A stretch of DNA of 64,000 nt, taken from the NCBI GenBank assembly GCA_026393975.1, contig JAPKZD010000001.1, positions 57,519-121,518 of the forward strand, read 5' to 3'. This document shows positions 17,960-27,803 of the stretch, piece by piece (position 1 is the stretch's first letter; every line of letters starts with the position of its first letter). Source of the stretch: Candidatus Aminicenantota bacterium. Lineage in GTDB: Bacteria; Acidobacteriota; Aminicenantia; Aminicenantales; Saccharicenantaceae. The notes under the pieces are model-generated. The model did not search any database, had not been told where the DNA came from, and saw only the letters and a list, made by a program, of their open reading frames with translations. Position numbers and translations under genes: made by a program.

Positions 17960-18816
17960 AGTTCTTCAAACCCGACGCATCGGTCTTCATCCCCGACGGC
18001 CGGCCCGCCGACGAGGCCTTCCGCAGGATCACCCATCTCGGGATCGGCGCCCACCAGGACGACCTCGAGATCATGGCCTTCCATGGCATCCAGAAATGCT
18101 TCAACAGCCGCGACCTCTGGTTCGGGGCCGTGACCTGCACGAACGGCGGCGGCAGCCCCCGGGCGGGCGAGTACGCGTCCTACACGGACGAGGCCATGGC
18201 CGCGCTCCGGCGGCGCGAGCAGGAGAAGGCGGCCATCCTCGGCAACTACGGCGCCCTTGTCCAGCTCAATTACGCCAGCGCGGAGATCAAGGACGTCGCG
18301 ACGGGCAGATTGAAATCCGACCTCGTCCAGGTTCTCAAGGCGGCGCGGCCCGAGGTCCTCTACACCCACAACCCGGCCGACAAGCACGACACCCACCTGG
18401 CCACGGTCTTCACCGCCCTGGCCGCCCTCCGGGAGCTCGTTCCAAGCGAACGGCCCCGGACAGTCTACGGCTGCGAGGTCTGGCGCGGGCTCGACTGGAT
18501 GGATGACGGGGACAAGGTCCCGCTCGACGTCGGCAAGCGGGAACACCTGTCCATGGCCCTGATCGGCGTCTACGACTCCCAGGTCGAGGGCGGCAAGCGC
18601 TACGACTTGGCGACGCTCGGGCGGCGCCGGGCCAACGCCAGCTATTTCCAGTCGCACGCGACCGACGAGGCCGACGAGCTTTGGTTCGCCATGGACCTGA
18701 CCCCGCTCGTCGCCGATGAAAAGATCGACGTCGCCGGCTTCGTCCTCGGCCACGTGGACAAGTTCCGGGCGAGCGTCAAAGAGAAGATCAAAAAATACTG
18801 GGTCGAGAAGCGCTGA
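17956..18816 (+). CDS. PIG-L family deacetylase
   Basis: 286 residues. The zinc motif AHxDD is seen in 'GIGAHQDDLEIMAF' (H33, D35, D36) and the third His in 'THNPADKHDTH'. PIG-L/LmbE enzymes remove N-acetyl groups from GlcNAc-type sugars; in this setting the product would feed the glucosamine-6-phosphate deaminase encoded 22 bases downstream. No signal peptide, so cytoplasmic. The start is the ATG that overlaps the inferred true stop of the ROK-like gene. Confidence 0.88.
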   Translation: MKFFKPDASVFIPDGRPADEAFRRITHLGIGAHQDDLEIMAFHGIQKCFNSRDLWFGAVTCTNGGGSPRAGEYASYTDEAMAALRRREQEKAAILGNYGALVQLNYASAEIKDVATGRLKSDLVQVLKAARPEVLYTHNPADKHDTHLATVFTALAALRELVPSERPRTVYGCEVWRGLDWMDDGDKVPLDVGKREHLSMALIGVYDSQVEGGKRYDLATLGRRRANASYFQSHATDEADELWFAMDLTPLVADEKIDVAGFVLGHVDKFRASVKEKIKKYWVEKR

Positions 18817-18838
18817 CCGCGCCCCGAAGGAGAACAGC

Positions 18839-19621
18839 ATGGAAATCATCATCCAGCCCGACAGCCAACACGCCAGCCAGATCGCGGCCCGCATCGTGGC
18901 CCGCCTCGTCCGTGAAAAACCTCACGCCGTCCTCGGATTGGCCACCGGCAACACCCCGCTCCAGCTCTACCGGAACCTCGTCCTCATGCACCGGGAGTCG
19001 GGCCTCGACTTCGGCGGCGTGACTAGCTTCAACCTCGACGAGTACGTCGGCATTCCGCCGACCCATCCCTCTTCGTTCCACAGCTACATGTGGGCCCACC
19101 TCTTTAGCCACATCGACATGACCAAGGACCGGATCAACATCCCGGACGGCCTGGCCGCCGACATCCCCGCCTATTGCCGCTTTTACGAGCAAGCCATCCG
19201 TTCGGCCGGCGGCATCGACGTCCAGGTCCTGGGCATCGGCACGAACGGCCACATCGGCTTCAACGAGCCGTCCTCCTCCCTCTCTTCGAGGACCCGGATC
19301 AAAACGCTGACCGACGAGTCGCGCCTGGACACCGCGGCCGGGTTCGGCGGGCACGAGGGCGTCCCCACGCATGTCATCACCATGGGGCTGGGCACGATCA
19401 TGGACAGCAAGATGTGCCTGCTCCTGGCCTTCGGGAAAAAGAAAGCCAAGGCGATCGCCAAGGCGATCGAGGGTCCGGTCACGGCCATGGTCCCGGCTTC
19501 CGTCCTCCAGATGCACCCGCGGGCCATCCTCATCCTCGACAAGGACGCGGCCTCCGATCTGAAGATGGCCGACTATTACACATGGGTCTACGACCACAAG
19601 CCGGACTGGCAGAAGCACTGA
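18839..19621 (+). CDS. nagB: Glucosamine-6-phosphate deaminase
   Basis: 260 residues; ATG at 18839 follows AAGGAG at proper spacing. Family landmarks: 'LGLATGNTPLQLY' phosphate loop, catalytic Asp67 in 'SFNLDEYVGI', catalytic His138 in 'GIGTNGHIGFNEP'. It converts glucosamine-6-phosphate to fructose-6-phosphate and ammonia. It closes the divergent amino-sugar part of the cluster (DUF4861, ROK-like, PIG-L, NagB). Cytoplasmic. Confidence 0.95.
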   Translation: MEIIIQPDSQHASQIAARIVARLVREKPHAVLGLATGNTPLQLYRNLVLMHRESGLDFGGVTSFNLDEYVGIPPTHPSSFHSYMWAHLFSHIDMTKDRINIPDGLAADIPAYCRFYEQAIRSAGGIDVQVLGIGTNGHIGFNEPSSSLSSRTRIKTLTDESRLDTAAGFGGHEGVPTHVITMGLGTIMDSKMCLLLAFGKKKAKAIAKAIEGPVTAMVPASVLQMHPRAILILDKDAASDLKMADYYTWVYDHKPDWQKH

Positions 19622-19694
19622 GGGCCGCCCCTCTTCCCTTTTCGCCCCGTCCTGTGTAAACTGAGCATACCCCTTAGACCAAGGAGATTTTAGA

Positions 19695-20561
19695 ATGACG
19701 CATCCCATCAAGAATGTCCTCTGGGCCACGGATTTTTCCGAAGAGTCGAAGGAGGCGCTGGCGTATGCCAAGTTCTTCGCCAAGACCTTCGGGGCCAAGC
19801 TGACGGCCCTTCATGTCGTGCCCGATTTCGCGCCCGCCCTCTATGAACTCTGGCCCCAAGCCCAGGCCGAACTGGCCGGCAAGATCGAGGCCACCAAGAT
19901 CAGCGCCCAAGCCCAGCTCGACCACGTCTGCAAGACCGAAGGGGTCTGCGCCGACAAGGTCGTCATCCGCGAGGGCTCGGCGGCCAAGGTCATCCTGGAG
20001 ACGGCCAAGCAGGAAGGCGCCGACCTCATCGTCGTCGGCCGGAAGGGCATCGCCGGCCGCGAACAGAACCTCATCGGCAGCGTCACCCACCAGATCCTGA
20101 GGAGCGCCCACATCCCGGTGCTCGTGACCAAGGGGACCAAGGCCCGGCCGGAGGCCATCAAGAAGATCCTCGTCCCGACGGACTTCACGGTCGAAGAGGA
20201 CATCGAACGCGACCACGCCTGGAAGCTGGCCAAGGGCCTGAAGGCGAGCCTCAAGTTCCTCTACGTCCTGGAGCTCTTCGGCCACGACTTCCGGCTGACC
20301 GACGAGATGTTCGCCTCCATCCTCAAGAAGCTCCAGGCCCGCAAGAAAAGGGAGCACGAGGACGTCGAGATCACCGAGGACGTCACCAAGGCGATCCACG
20401 GCTACGAGGGGATCATCGACTACGCCGAGGCCCACAAGTTCGACCTCATCGTCATGTCCACGACCGTGCACAAGCTGGCCCGGTTCTTCCTGGGCAGCAC
20501 GACCGAGAAGGTCATCGCCCACAGCCGCGTTCCCGTCTTCGCCATTCCCCGGGAACAATAG
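19695..20561 (+). CDS. Tandem-domain universal stress protein
   Basis: 288 residues made of two UspA domains (about 1-150 and 155-288). Both retain the nucleotide-binding pattern: 'VGRKGIAGREQNLIGSVTHQ' in the first and 'MSTTVHKLARFFLGSTTEKV' in the second, with the N-terminal Asp of each domain ('LWATDFSEES', 'LVPTDFTVEE'). Probably binds ATP. AAGGAG precedes the ATG. It stands alone between nagB and the symporter pair; role in stress or energy limitation is inferred from family only. Confidence 0.88.
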   Translation: MTHPIKNVLWATDFSEESKEALAYAKFFAKTFGAKLTALHVVPDFAPALYELWPQAQAELAGKIEATKISAQAQLDHVCKTEGVCADKVVIREGSAAKVILETAKQEGADLIVVGRKGIAGREQNLIGSVTHQILRSAHIPVLVTKGTKARPEAIKKILVPTDFTVEEDIERDHAWKLAKGLKASLKFLYVLELFGHDFRLTDEMFASILKKLQARKKREHEDVEITEDVTKAIHGYEGIIDYAEAHKFDLIVMSTTVHKLARFFLGSTTEKVIAHSRVPVFAIPREQ

Positions 20562-20608
20562 TATTTACTCCTCTCCGGACTTCTGTTAAATAGGAGGTCC
20601 GGAGGGAC

Positions 20609-20776
20609 ATGAGAAAAGAATACCGGCCCATGGCCCTGGGTTTCTGGGGCATCGGCGTTCCCCTCGTTGTCTTCGCCGTCTTTTTCTGCAGGACACCGGC
20701 CCAGCGGCTGACCGTGTCCCTCTCGGCGGCGGTCTTCTTTCTCGTCGGCACCCTCATCTACCGGGCGAAACAATGA
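20609..20776 (+). CDS. 55-residue two-helix membrane protein, symporter partner
   Basis: Reads 'MRKEYRPMALGFWGIGVPL' then VVFAVFFC, a short polar loop, and a second hydrophobic helix ending 'LIYRAKQ'. The start follows GGAGGTCCGGAGGG. Its TGA overlaps the ATG of the sodium/solute symporter (ATGA), so expression is coupled. Small two-helix proteins are encoded next to SSS symporters elsewhere (for example the YhdT-PanF and DUF485-ActP arrangements), where they are thought to be accessory subunits; this one resembles them in size and position but I do not recognise a named family. Confidence 0.75.
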   Translation: MRKEYRPMALGFWGIGVPLVVFAVFFCRTPAQRLTVSLSAAVFFLVGTLIYRAKQ

Positions 20777-22554
20777 AGCTGGCGGCGGTCGATTGGATCT
20801 TCATCGTCTGGTACTTCATCCTGTCCATCGGCATCGGGCTCTACTACTCGAAAAAAGCAGGGAAGAGCATCTCCGAGTATTTCCTGAGCGGGCGGAGCCT
20901 GCCTTGGTGGCTTCTCGGGACGTCGATGGTGGCGACGACTTTCTCCTCCGACACGCCGCTCGCCGTCACCGGCATCGTCATCAAGGACGGCGTCTCGGGG
21001 AACTGGTTCTGGTGGAACTTCATGCTCGGCAGCGCCCTGACCGTCCTTTTTTTCGCCCACCTCTGGCGGCGGGCCCAGGTCGTGACCGAGGTCGAATTCA
21101 TCGCCATCCGCTATTCGGGCCGGCCGGCGCGGTTCCTGCGGGGGTTCAAGGCCCTCTACCTCGGCATCCCCGTATCCTGCATCACCTTCGGCTGGGTGAC
21201 CCTGGCCATGGTCAAGATCATCCAGATCATCTTCGGGACGAGCGGCGTCGCCGCCCTGGCCATCTGCCTCGGCCTGACGGTTTTCTACACAACGTTGTCC
21301 GGGCTGTGGGGGGTCGTGGCCACGGACATGCTCCTTTTCGGCGTGGCCATGCTCGGCTCCATCATCCTCTCCGTCGTTTCCGTGGAGAAGGCCGGCGGCA
21401 TCGGCGCAATGGTCGAAGCCGTAAAGGCGCTTGGCGCCGGGACGGGCAAAGATTATCTTTCGGTCTTTCCGCCGCTCGGGCAGGCCCTGCCCCTGGCCTT
21501 CTTCGTCGCCCTGTTCGTCCAGTGGTGGGCGGTTTATTACCCCGGCGCCGAGCCGGGCGGAGGCGGCTGGATGGCCCAGAGGATGCTGGCCGGCAAGGAC
21601 GCCAGGCACGCCGTCCGGGGGACGCTCTGGTTCACCATCGCCCACTACGTCATCCGGCCCTGGCCCTGGATCCTGACGGCCCTGGCGGCGCTCGTCCTCT
21701 TCCCCGGCATCACCGGGGCCGCCCCGGGCGAGATGGAGGCGGCCTATCCCCGGATGATCGCTTTCCTGCCCAAGGGGATCATGGGACTCGTCGTCGCCTC
21801 GCTCTTCGCCGCCTTCATGTCGACGATCGAATCCATCGTCAACCTCTCGGGCTCTTTCCTCCTCAACGATTTCTACCGGCCCTTCGTCAGGAAAAACGCC
21901 AGCGAAAAGCATTACGTGGCGGCTTCGCGCGTACTGGTCATCTTCGTTTCGCTCCTCGGGGCCGGATTCTCCTACGTCCTCGGCAGCGTCAAGATGGGCT
22001 GGCAGCTCGTCATGGAGCTCTCGGCCGGGATCGGGCTCGTCCTTCTGCTCCGCTGGTACTGGTGGCGGATCAACGCCTGGTCGGAGATCACGGCCCTGAG
22101 CGCGTCGGCGGCGACGGCCGTCTATCTCAAGATATTTCCCGATAACGCGCTCGTCCGCGGGCTGGGGAGAGGGCTGGAGAAAGCCGGGTTCAGGGTCGAC
22201 GCATGGGGCGTCGGAATCCTGCTCGTCGTGGCCGTCACGACGGTGGCCTGGATCACCGTGACGTTCCTGACCAAACCCGACGAAACGGAGAAGCTCCTGG
22301 CATTTTACCGGAAGGTCCGGCCGGGCGGTTTCTGGGGCCCCATCGCCCGCCTCAACGGCGGGGCCTACAAGCTTCAGGCCGCGCCTTTCCTCGGCTGGGG
22401 GCTGGCCGTGCTCATGATCCTCTTCCTGCTCCTCGGTCTGGGGAAGGTCATCTTCATGAGTTTCGGCGCGGGCGCGGCCTATCTTGCGGTGGGGGGCCTG
22501 GCGGCCTTCCTGTTATCAAAAGTCATCGCCAAGATCGATTGGGAGGGACGATGA
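20773..22554 (+). CDS. Sodium/solute symporter (SSS family)
   Basis: 593 residues with about 13-14 hydrophobic helices. The N-terminus 'YYSKKAGKSISEYFLSGR' and 'WWLLGTSMVATTFSSDTPL' are typical SSS sequences around helices 1-2, and 'FAAFMSTIESIVNLSGSFLL' corresponds to the sodium-site helix 8 region. Transported substrate unknown; the neighbourhood of uronate and amino-sugar genes suggests a sugar acid or sugar. Translationally coupled to the 55-residue protein. Confidence 0.88.
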   Translation: MKLAAVDWIFIVWYFILSIGIGLYYSKKAGKSISEYFLSGRSLPWWLLGTSMVATTFSSDTPLAVTGIVIKDGVSGNWFWWNFMLGSALTVLFFAHLWRRAQVVTEVEFIAIRYSGRPARFLRGFKALYLGIPVSCITFGWVTLAMVKIIQIIFGTSGVAALAICLGLTVFYTTLSGLWGVVATDMLLFGVAMLGSIILSVVSVEKAGGIGAMVEAVKALGAGTGKDYLSVFPPLGQALPLAFFVALFVQWWAVYYPGAEPGGGGWMAQRMLAGKDARHAVRGTLWFTIAHYVIRPWPWILTALAALVLFPGITGAAPGEMEAAYPRMIAFLPKGIMGLVVASLFAAFMSTIESIVNLSGSFLLNDFYRPFVRKNASEKHYVAASRVLVIFVSLLGAGFSYVLGSVKMGWQLVMELSAGIGLVLLLRWYWWRINAWSEITALSASAATAVYLKIFPDNALVRGLGRGLEKAGFRVDAWGVGILLVVAVTTVAWITVTFLTKPDETEKLLAFYRKVRPGGFWGPIARLNGGAYKLQAAPFLGWGLAVLMILFLLLGLGKVIFMSFGAGAAYLAVGGLAAFLLSKVIAKIDWEGR

Positions 22555-22637
22555 AAAATAACAGTGGTCACGATCGAGTCGGTGACGGACATCCTCGACT
22601 TCGCGGAAATTGACAAAACGGGGCAAAACGTCTCTAA
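22551..22637 (+). other. Mini-ORF, possibly broken, after the symporter
   Basis: An ATG at 22551 overlaps the symporter stop but the frame ends after 20 residues (TGA to 22613). If one A of the AAAAA run at 22554-22558 is removed, the frame reads a coherent 29-residue peptide beginning MKITVVTIESVTDILDFAEI and ending at TGA 22641. Either version is too short to classify. It may be a leader peptide, the start of a lost gene, or chance. Confidence 0.25.
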
Positions 22638-22655
22638 TTGAGGACGAGGTTCGAG

Positions 22656-23228
22656 ATGCACCAGCGGAAGCGTAATCGGCAGATAATCATGGTCTTTTCG
22701 GCGGTTCTCGCCGTTTCTTTCGCGCTCGCTCCGGACCTCGCGGCCCAGGAGAACGAGCAGGTCGTCGAGGTCAAGAGCACTCTCGCCAGGGACGCGGTCC
22801 GGCCCGGCGAAACCTTCAAGGCCGCGGTCATCCTCAAGGTCCAGGCCGGCTACCACATCAACGACAACGCCCCTCTTGACGAGTTCATGTTCCCGACCTC
22901 CATCACCGTCGAGGATAGCCCGGAATTCGAGGTCGTCGAGATCTACTACCCGACCGGCCGCCGGGCCCGTTTCTCTTACTCGGAAGCCGAGCTCGTCGTC
23001 TATGACGGGGAAGCCGTGCTGGGGCTCCTGCTCAAAGCCAAGGAGGGCCTCGCCCCCGGGGCGAAAATTCTTAAAGCTGTCCTGAGCTACCAGGCCTGTG
23101 ATAATACATCGTGTCTCCCTCCAAAGGAATTCGCTTTCGAAATCGCCGTCCCGGTCTCCAAGACGGTCGGGGCCGACATCCATCCCGAGATCTTCGACAA
23201 GATCCCGTTTAAATCGCTCAGAAAGTAA
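22656..23228 (+). CDS. Secreted DsbD N-terminal-domain-like protein
   Basis: 190 residues from the ATG at 22656 (a TTG at 22638 is an alternative). Signal peptide to about residue 30 ('MVFSAVLAVSFALAPDLAAQ'). The rest has the immunoglobulin-like pattern of the DsbD alpha domain: 'VRPGETFKAAVILKVQAGYH', and the paired cysteines in 'LSYQACDNTSCLPPKE'. In DsbD this domain passes electrons to periplasmic thiol proteins, receiving them from the membrane part, which is absent here. As a free-standing protein it may serve as a periplasmic thiol carrier. Just upstream of selA, so possibly co-transcribed; functional link unclear. Confidence 0.75.
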   Translation: MHQRKRNRQIIMVFSAVLAVSFALAPDLAAQENEQVVEVKSTLARDAVRPGETFKAAVILKVQAGYHINDNAPLDEFMFPTSITVEDSPEFEVVEIYYPTGRRARFSYSEAELVVYDGEAVLGLLLKAKEGLAPGAKILKAVLSYQACDNTSCLPPKEFAFEIAVPVSKTVGADIHPEIFDKIPFKSLRK

Positions 23229-23255
23229 GAGCCCCTGCCCGGGTCCGACGCCAAA

Positions 23256-24671
23256 ATGACAGACACGACACCGAACGCGCCTTTTCGGAAGATCCCCTCG
23301 CTCGATTCCCTGCTCCGCGAGGTCGCAGTCCTCGGGCTCATCGAAGAGTTCGGCCGTGACGTCGTCGTGGCCGAAGGGCGGGCCGCTCTCGACGAGGTCC
23401 GGGCCACGATCGCCGCGACTGAGGCCGGCGGCTCCACCGCAGCCGACGTCTCGGTGGAAAATCTTGTCACCCGCCTCCGCGTCCGCCTCGAAAAGAAATT
23501 CGCCCCGTCCCTCTCCCCCGCCGTCAATGCCACGGGCATCATCATGCACTCGGGGCTCGGCCGGGCCGTGCTTTCCGAAGCCGCCCGGGAAGCTCTCGAC
23601 GCCGTCGCCCTCGGCTACTCGACGCTGGCCCTCGACCGAGAGGGCGGCAAGCGCGTCTCCCGCGACCGCCACGTCGAGGGCCTCCTCCGGGAGCTCACCG
23701 GCGCCGAGTCGGCCACCGTGGCCAACAACAACGCCGCCGCGACCGTCCTCATCCTGAACACGCTCGCTCGCGGCAAGGAGGTCGTCGTTTCGCGCGGCCA
23801 GCTCGTCGAGATCGGCGGCTCCTTCCGCATGCCCGACGTCATGACCACGAGCGGTGCCGTGCTCCGCGAGGTCGGGACAACCAACAAGACCCATCTCCGC
23901 GACTACGAGGCCGCGGTCACGGAAAACACGGGCGCCATCCTCCGCGTCCACCACAGCAACTACCGTATCGTCGGTTTCGCCGAAGAGCCGGGGATCGAGG
24001 AGCTCGCCGCTCTCGGCCGCAGCCGCGGTGTCCCCGTCGTCGACGACCTCGGCAGCGGCGCCCTGGTCGACCTCGCGCCTTATGGCCTTGCCGCCGAGCC
24101 CATGGTCCGGACAAGCGTCCAGGCCGGGGCCGACGTCGTCTGTTTCAGCGGCGACAAGCTCATCGGCGGCCCGCAATGCGGCATCATCGTGGGCAAGTCG
24201 GCCTGGATCCAGAAGATTAAGAAAAACCCGCTGGCCCGCGCCTTCCGTTGCGGCAAGCTCTCTCTCGCCGCCCTCGAGGCGACCCTCAAGCTCTTCCTCG
24301 CGCCCGAGAAGCTCACCGAACGCCACCCCATCTACCGGATGCTCAGCCTGACGCCGGACGAGCTCGGCCGCCGGGCCAAGAAGCTCGCCGCGTCCCTCCG
24401 TAAAGCGCTCTCCTCCGACGTCGTAATCTCGGTCGAGGACGGCGAATCCCAGGTCGGAAGCGGTGCGGTACCCGTCGAGACATTGCCCTCGAAGGTTCTC
24501 TCCGTCAAGGCCCCCGGCCTTACCGCCGAGGACCTGGCCCGCCGGCTCCGCCTCCTCACGCCGCCCATTTTCGCCCGCATTCACAAGGACGCCGTCATCT
24601 TCGATTTCCGGACGATCCAGCCGGCCGAAGACGCGGTCGTCGAACGCGCCCTCATCGGACTTCTCCAGTGA
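23256..24671 (+). CDS. selA: L-seryl-tRNA(Sec) selenium transferase
   Basis: 471 residues, normal length. The PLP lysine is Lys301 in '[18 protein letters not shown]'; '[16 protein letters not shown]' and '[15 protein letters not shown]' are strongly conserved SelA segments. It converts seryl-tRNA(Sec) to selenocysteinyl-tRNA(Sec) with selenophosphate from SelD, the next gene. Stop overlaps the next start. Its presence with SelD and SelB means the organism makes selenoproteins; none is evident in this window. Confidence 0.95.
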   Translation: MTDTTPNAPFRKIPSLDSLLREVAVLGLIEEFGRDVVVAEGRAALDEVRATIAATEAGGSTAADVSVENLVTRLRVRLEKKFAPSLSPAVNATGIIMHSGLGRAVLSEAAREALDAVALGYSTLALDREGGKRVSRDRHVEGLLRELTGAESATVANNNAAATVLILNTLARGKEVVVSRGQLVEIGGSFRMPDVMTTSGAVLREVGTTNKTHLRDYEAAVTENTGAILRVHHSNYRIVGFAEEPGIEELAALGRSRGVPVVDDLGSGALVDLAPYGLAAEPMVRTSVQAGADVVCFSGDKLIGGPQCGIIVGKSAWIQKIKKNPLARAFRCGKLSLAALEATLKLFLAPEKLTERHPIYRMLSLTPDELGRRAKKLAASLRKALSSDVVISVEDGESQVGSGAVPVETLPSKVLSVKAPGLTAEDLARRLRLLTPPIFARIHKDAVIFDFRTIQPAEDAVVERALIGLLQ

Positions 24672-25873
24672 TCGAATACGAAAAGCGCAAGCGCATCATG
24701 GGCCGGTCCATCAAGCTCGGCCACTGCATCTGCAACCCGAAAGAGCCCTGCCCCTGCGACCTTTTCAAGCAAAAGAACGTTTGCCTCTGCGCCGGCGAGC
24801 GCGAAGAGGACGCCCCCGAGGACGTGGCCCTGACGACGCTCGTCGAAAACGCCGGCTGCGCCTCCAAAATAAGCCAGGTTGACCTCAAGCGGGCCCTCGC
24901 CGGCCTCCCCCGCGTTTTCGACCCGCGCGTGCTCGTCTCCTCCGACACGTGCGACGACGCCGGCGTCTACAAGCTGACGCCGAACACGGCTCTCGTCCAG
25001 TCGGTCGACGTCTTCACGCCCGTCGTCGACGACCCCTACGCCTTCGGCGAGATAGCCGCCGCAAACTCCGTAAGCGACATCTACGCCATGGGCGGCAAGC
25101 CGCTCACGGCTCTGTCCATCGTCGCCTTCCCCATCGAAAAGCTCAGTCCCCGGATCATGAACAAGATGCTCCAGGGCGGCATCGACAAGCTCCGCGAGGC
25201 GGGCGTCGCCGTCCTCGGCGGCCACAGCATCAAGGACCGGGAGATCAAGTTCGGCTTCGCCGTGACCGGCGTCGTCCACCCCAAAAAAATGACGGTCAAC
25301 AGCAAGGCCAAACCCGGCGACCTCCTCATCCTGACCAAGCCGCTGGGCACGGGCACGCTGAGCTTCGCCCGCCAGATCGGCCGAGCCCCGGCCAAGGGCC
25401 TGGCCGAAGCCGAGCGCTCGATGCGCGAGCTCAACCGCGCCGCCGCCGAGGCCATGACCGCGGCCGGCGTCACTACGGCGACGGATATCACCGGGTTCGG
25501 GCTGGCGGGGCACCTCGGCGAGATCGCCGCCCAAAGCGGCGTCGAGGTCGAGGTCTACGGCCAGGCCATCCCCGTTTTCACGGACGTCATGGACCTCATC
25601 CGCGAAGGGGTCATTTCCGGGGCGGTCGAACGGAACCGGGAGTACGCCTCGGCCTTCGTCAAGCGAGCCAAAGGAGTCGCTGAAGAATTCGAGACGCTTC
25701 TCTACGACCCGCAGACCTCGGGCGGACTTCTCATCGCCGTCCGTATGTCCAGGGCCGCCGCTCTCCTCGCAAAGCTCCATGAGAAAGGCGTCGCCAGCGC
25801 TGCCGTCATCGGCCGGGTCACCCGCAAAGGGCCGGCGAAGATCATCCTCAAAGGGAAACCGCCCCGCATCTGA
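24668..25873 (+). CDS. selD: Selenide, water dikinase with Cys-rich N-terminal extension
   Basis: 401 residues from a GTG that overlaps the selA stop; an ATG at 24698 would still keep the extension. Residues 18-45 hold six cysteines (20, 22, 28, 30, 39, 41) in a CxC-CxC-CxC layout ('[16 protein letters not shown]', 'KNVCLCAGE'), which is not part of the SelD core. The core begins about residue 55; the active-site Cys/Sec position is Cys64 with Lys67 ('NAGCASK'), and the glycine-rich ATP region is '[17 protein letters not shown]'. It makes selenophosphate from selenide and ATP. The extension may bind zinc, an Fe-S centre or selenide; that is inference. Confidence 0.93.
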   Translation: MIEYEKRKRIMGRSIKLGHCICNPKEPCPCDLFKQKNVCLCAGEREEDAPEDVALTTLVENAGCASKISQVDLKRALAGLPRVFDPRVLVSSDTCDDAGVYKLTPNTALVQSVDVFTPVVDDPYAFGEIAAANSVSDIYAMGGKPLTALSIVAFPIEKLSPRIMNKMLQGGIDKLREAGVAVLGGHSIKDREIKFGFAVTGVVHPKKMTVNSKAKPGDLLILTKPLGTGTLSFARQIGRAPAKGLAEAERSMRELNRAAAEAMTAAGVTTATDITGFGLAGHLGEIAAQSGVEVEVYGQAIPVFTDVMDLIREGVISGAVERNREYASAFVKRAKGVAEEFETLLYDPQTSGGLLIAVRMSRAAALLAKLHEKGVASAAVIGRVTRKGPAKIILKGKPPRI

Positions 25874-25880
25874 GCTGAGC

Positions 25881-27803
25881 ATGCCGGACCTCGACCACGT
25901 CATCGTCGGCACGGCCGGACACATCGACCACGGCAAGAGCGCGCTCGTCAGAGCCCTGACCGGGGCCGACCCCGACACCCTGCCCGAAGAAAAAGTCCGC
26001 GGCATGACCATCGAGCTGGGCTTCGTCTTCCTCGACGACCCGGCTTACTCCAAGCAGATCGTCTTCATCGACGTCCCGGGCCACGAAAAGTTCGTCAAGA
26101 CCATGGCCGCCGGGGCGAGCAACATCGACGCCGCCCTGTTCGTCATCGCCGCCGACGAAGGCATTTCGGTCCAAACCCGCGAGCACTTCGACATTCTCAC
26201 TCTCCTCGGCGTCAAACTCGGCGCCGTCGCCCTGACCAAGTGCGACCTCGTCGACGACGCGCGTATCGCCGAGCTCACGGCCACGGTCCGGGACTTCGTC
26301 CGCGGCTCGTTCCTAGCCGAGGCACCGATCCTCCCGGTTTCAGCGGTGACGGGAAAGGGCCTCGCCGAAGTCAAAGCGACACTCCAGGAACTCGGCCTCC
26401 GCGTCACGCCGCGGCCGGACAGCGGGATTTTCCGCATGCCTGTCGACCGCGTCTTCACCATGCGCGGCTTCGGGACCGTGGCCGCGGGGACGATCCTGTC
26501 CGGCACCATCCGCGCCGGCGACCGTATCGCAATCTACCCCGAAGGCCTCAAAACCCGCGTCCGCGGCCTCCAGGTCCACAAATCCAAGACCGACGTCTCC
26601 AGCGTCGGCAAGCGGACGGCCCTCAACCTCCAGGACGTCCGGAAAGAGGACCTGCGGCGCGGCCAGGTCGCCGCGGCCGAAGGCTCTCTCGTCCCGACGG
26701 CCCGTCTCGACGCCCGCCTCGACGTCCTCGAGAGCGCAGGCCGCGAGATCAAGCATCGCGAGCGGGTCAGGCTCCACATCGGCACGGACGAGGTCATGGC
26801 CCGTCTGGCCATTCTCGGCGGCCAGAAGATCGCTCCCGGCGCCTCGTCCCCCGTTCAGATCATCCTCGAACGGCCGACCGTCGCCCTCCCCGGGGACCGG
26901 TTCGTCATCCGCTCCTTCTCCCCGCTCGTGACCATCGGCGGCGGTCTTGTCCTTGACGCCAGTCCCGGAAAACACAAGCGGTTCAGCGGCCGGGTCCTCG
27001 AGGGGCTCGAGAAACTGGGCGGGTCGTCACGGGACGCCGTCGAGCAGATGTTCGTCCAGTCGGGCGGCGCGCCGCAGGGCGTCCACGAGATCGCCCTGAA
27101 GCTCGGCCGCGGCGAACCCGAGGTCGCCGAAGTCGTGGCGGAGCTGCTCTCCGAGGGAAGCCTCGTCGCCATCGTCCGGGAGAAGCCGGAGAAATTTCTC
27201 CATAAAACCGTATACGCGCGCCTCGCCGACGAACTCATCGCCGGCGTCAGGGCCTATTTCGAGACGAATCCGTTCCGCCCGACCATGCCCTTTTCGGACG
27301 TCCGGGCGGAATTCCTCAAGGAGAGCGATGCCCCGACGCTTAAGCTCATCCTCGACGAGCTCATCGGGAAGCGTGTCCTCTATCAAAAAGAGGCCGAGGT
27401 CGGGATCGTCGGCAGGGAAGCGAAGGTCAACCCGGTCGAGGACGATCTCCGGGCCCGGGTCGAGGGCATCTTCCGGAGCGCCCGGTTCGCCGCGCCCCTC
27501 GAGGACGAAGTCCACGGCAGACTTGATTTGAACCTGACTTTGTTCAAGAAAACCCTCGATGGTCTGATCCGTGAAGGCCGCATCGTCCGGCTCGCGCCCA
27601 AGGTGACCTATCACCGGGAGACGATCGAGGCGGCGCGGGAGGCGGTCGCCGGCCTCATTGAGCGCCACGGCAGCGTTACCATCGCCGAGCTCCGGGACCG
27701 GCTGAACCTGTCCCGGAAATACGCCCAGGCCATCCTCGAGTATTTCGACAAGACGGGCCTGACGAAGCGGGTCGAAGACCGTCACGTTCTCGCCAAACCA
27801 TGA
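25881..27803 (+). CDS. selB: Selenocysteine-specific elongation factor SelB
   Basis: 640 residues; ATG at 25881, eight bases after the selD stop. GTPase motifs: '[17 protein letters not shown]' near residues 10-26, 'RGMTIELGF', 'DVPGHEKF', 'TKCDLV'. Domains 2 and 3 follow, then a C-terminal winged-helix region (about 380-640) ending '[20 protein letters not shown]', used to bind the SECIS hairpin of selenoprotein mRNAs. The last bases overlap the next start. Third gene of the selA-selD-selB operon. Confidence 0.95.
   Translation: MPDLDHVIVGTAGHIDHGKSALVRALTGADPDTLPEEKVRGMTIELGFVFLDDPAYSKQIVFIDVPGHEKFVKTMAAGASNIDAALFVIAADEGISVQTREHFDILTLLGVKLGAVALTKCDLVDDARIAELTATVRDFVRGSFLAEAPILPVSAVTGKGLAEVKATLQELGLRVTPRPDSGIFRMPVDRVFTMRGFGTVAAGTILSGTIRAGDRIAIYPEGLKTRVRGLQVHKSKTDVSSVGKRTALNLQDVRKEDLRRGQVAAAEGSLVPTARLDARLDVLESAGREIKHRERVRLHIGTDEVMARLAILGGQKIAPGASSPVQIILERPTVALPGDRFVIRSFSPLVTIGGGLVLDASPGKHKRFSGRVLEGLEKLGGSSRDAVEQMFVQSGGAPQGVHEIALKLGRGEPEVAEVVAELLSEGSLVAIVREKPEKFLHKTVYARLADELIAGVRAYFETNPFRPTMPFSDVRAEFLKESDAPTLKLILDELIGKRVLYQKEAEVGIVGREAKVNPVEDDLRARVEGIFRSARFAAPLEDEVHGRLDLNLTLFKKTLDGLIREGRIVRLAPKVTYHRETIEAAREAVAGLIERHGSVTIAELRDRLNLSRKYAQAILEYFDKTGLTKRVEDRHVLAKP

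Noticed and set aside
17960..18506. ROK-like protein extended to 18506 as a genuine C-terminal domain
   Set aside because: The extension is an Arg/Pro-rich shadow of the well conserved PIG-L gene in another frame.
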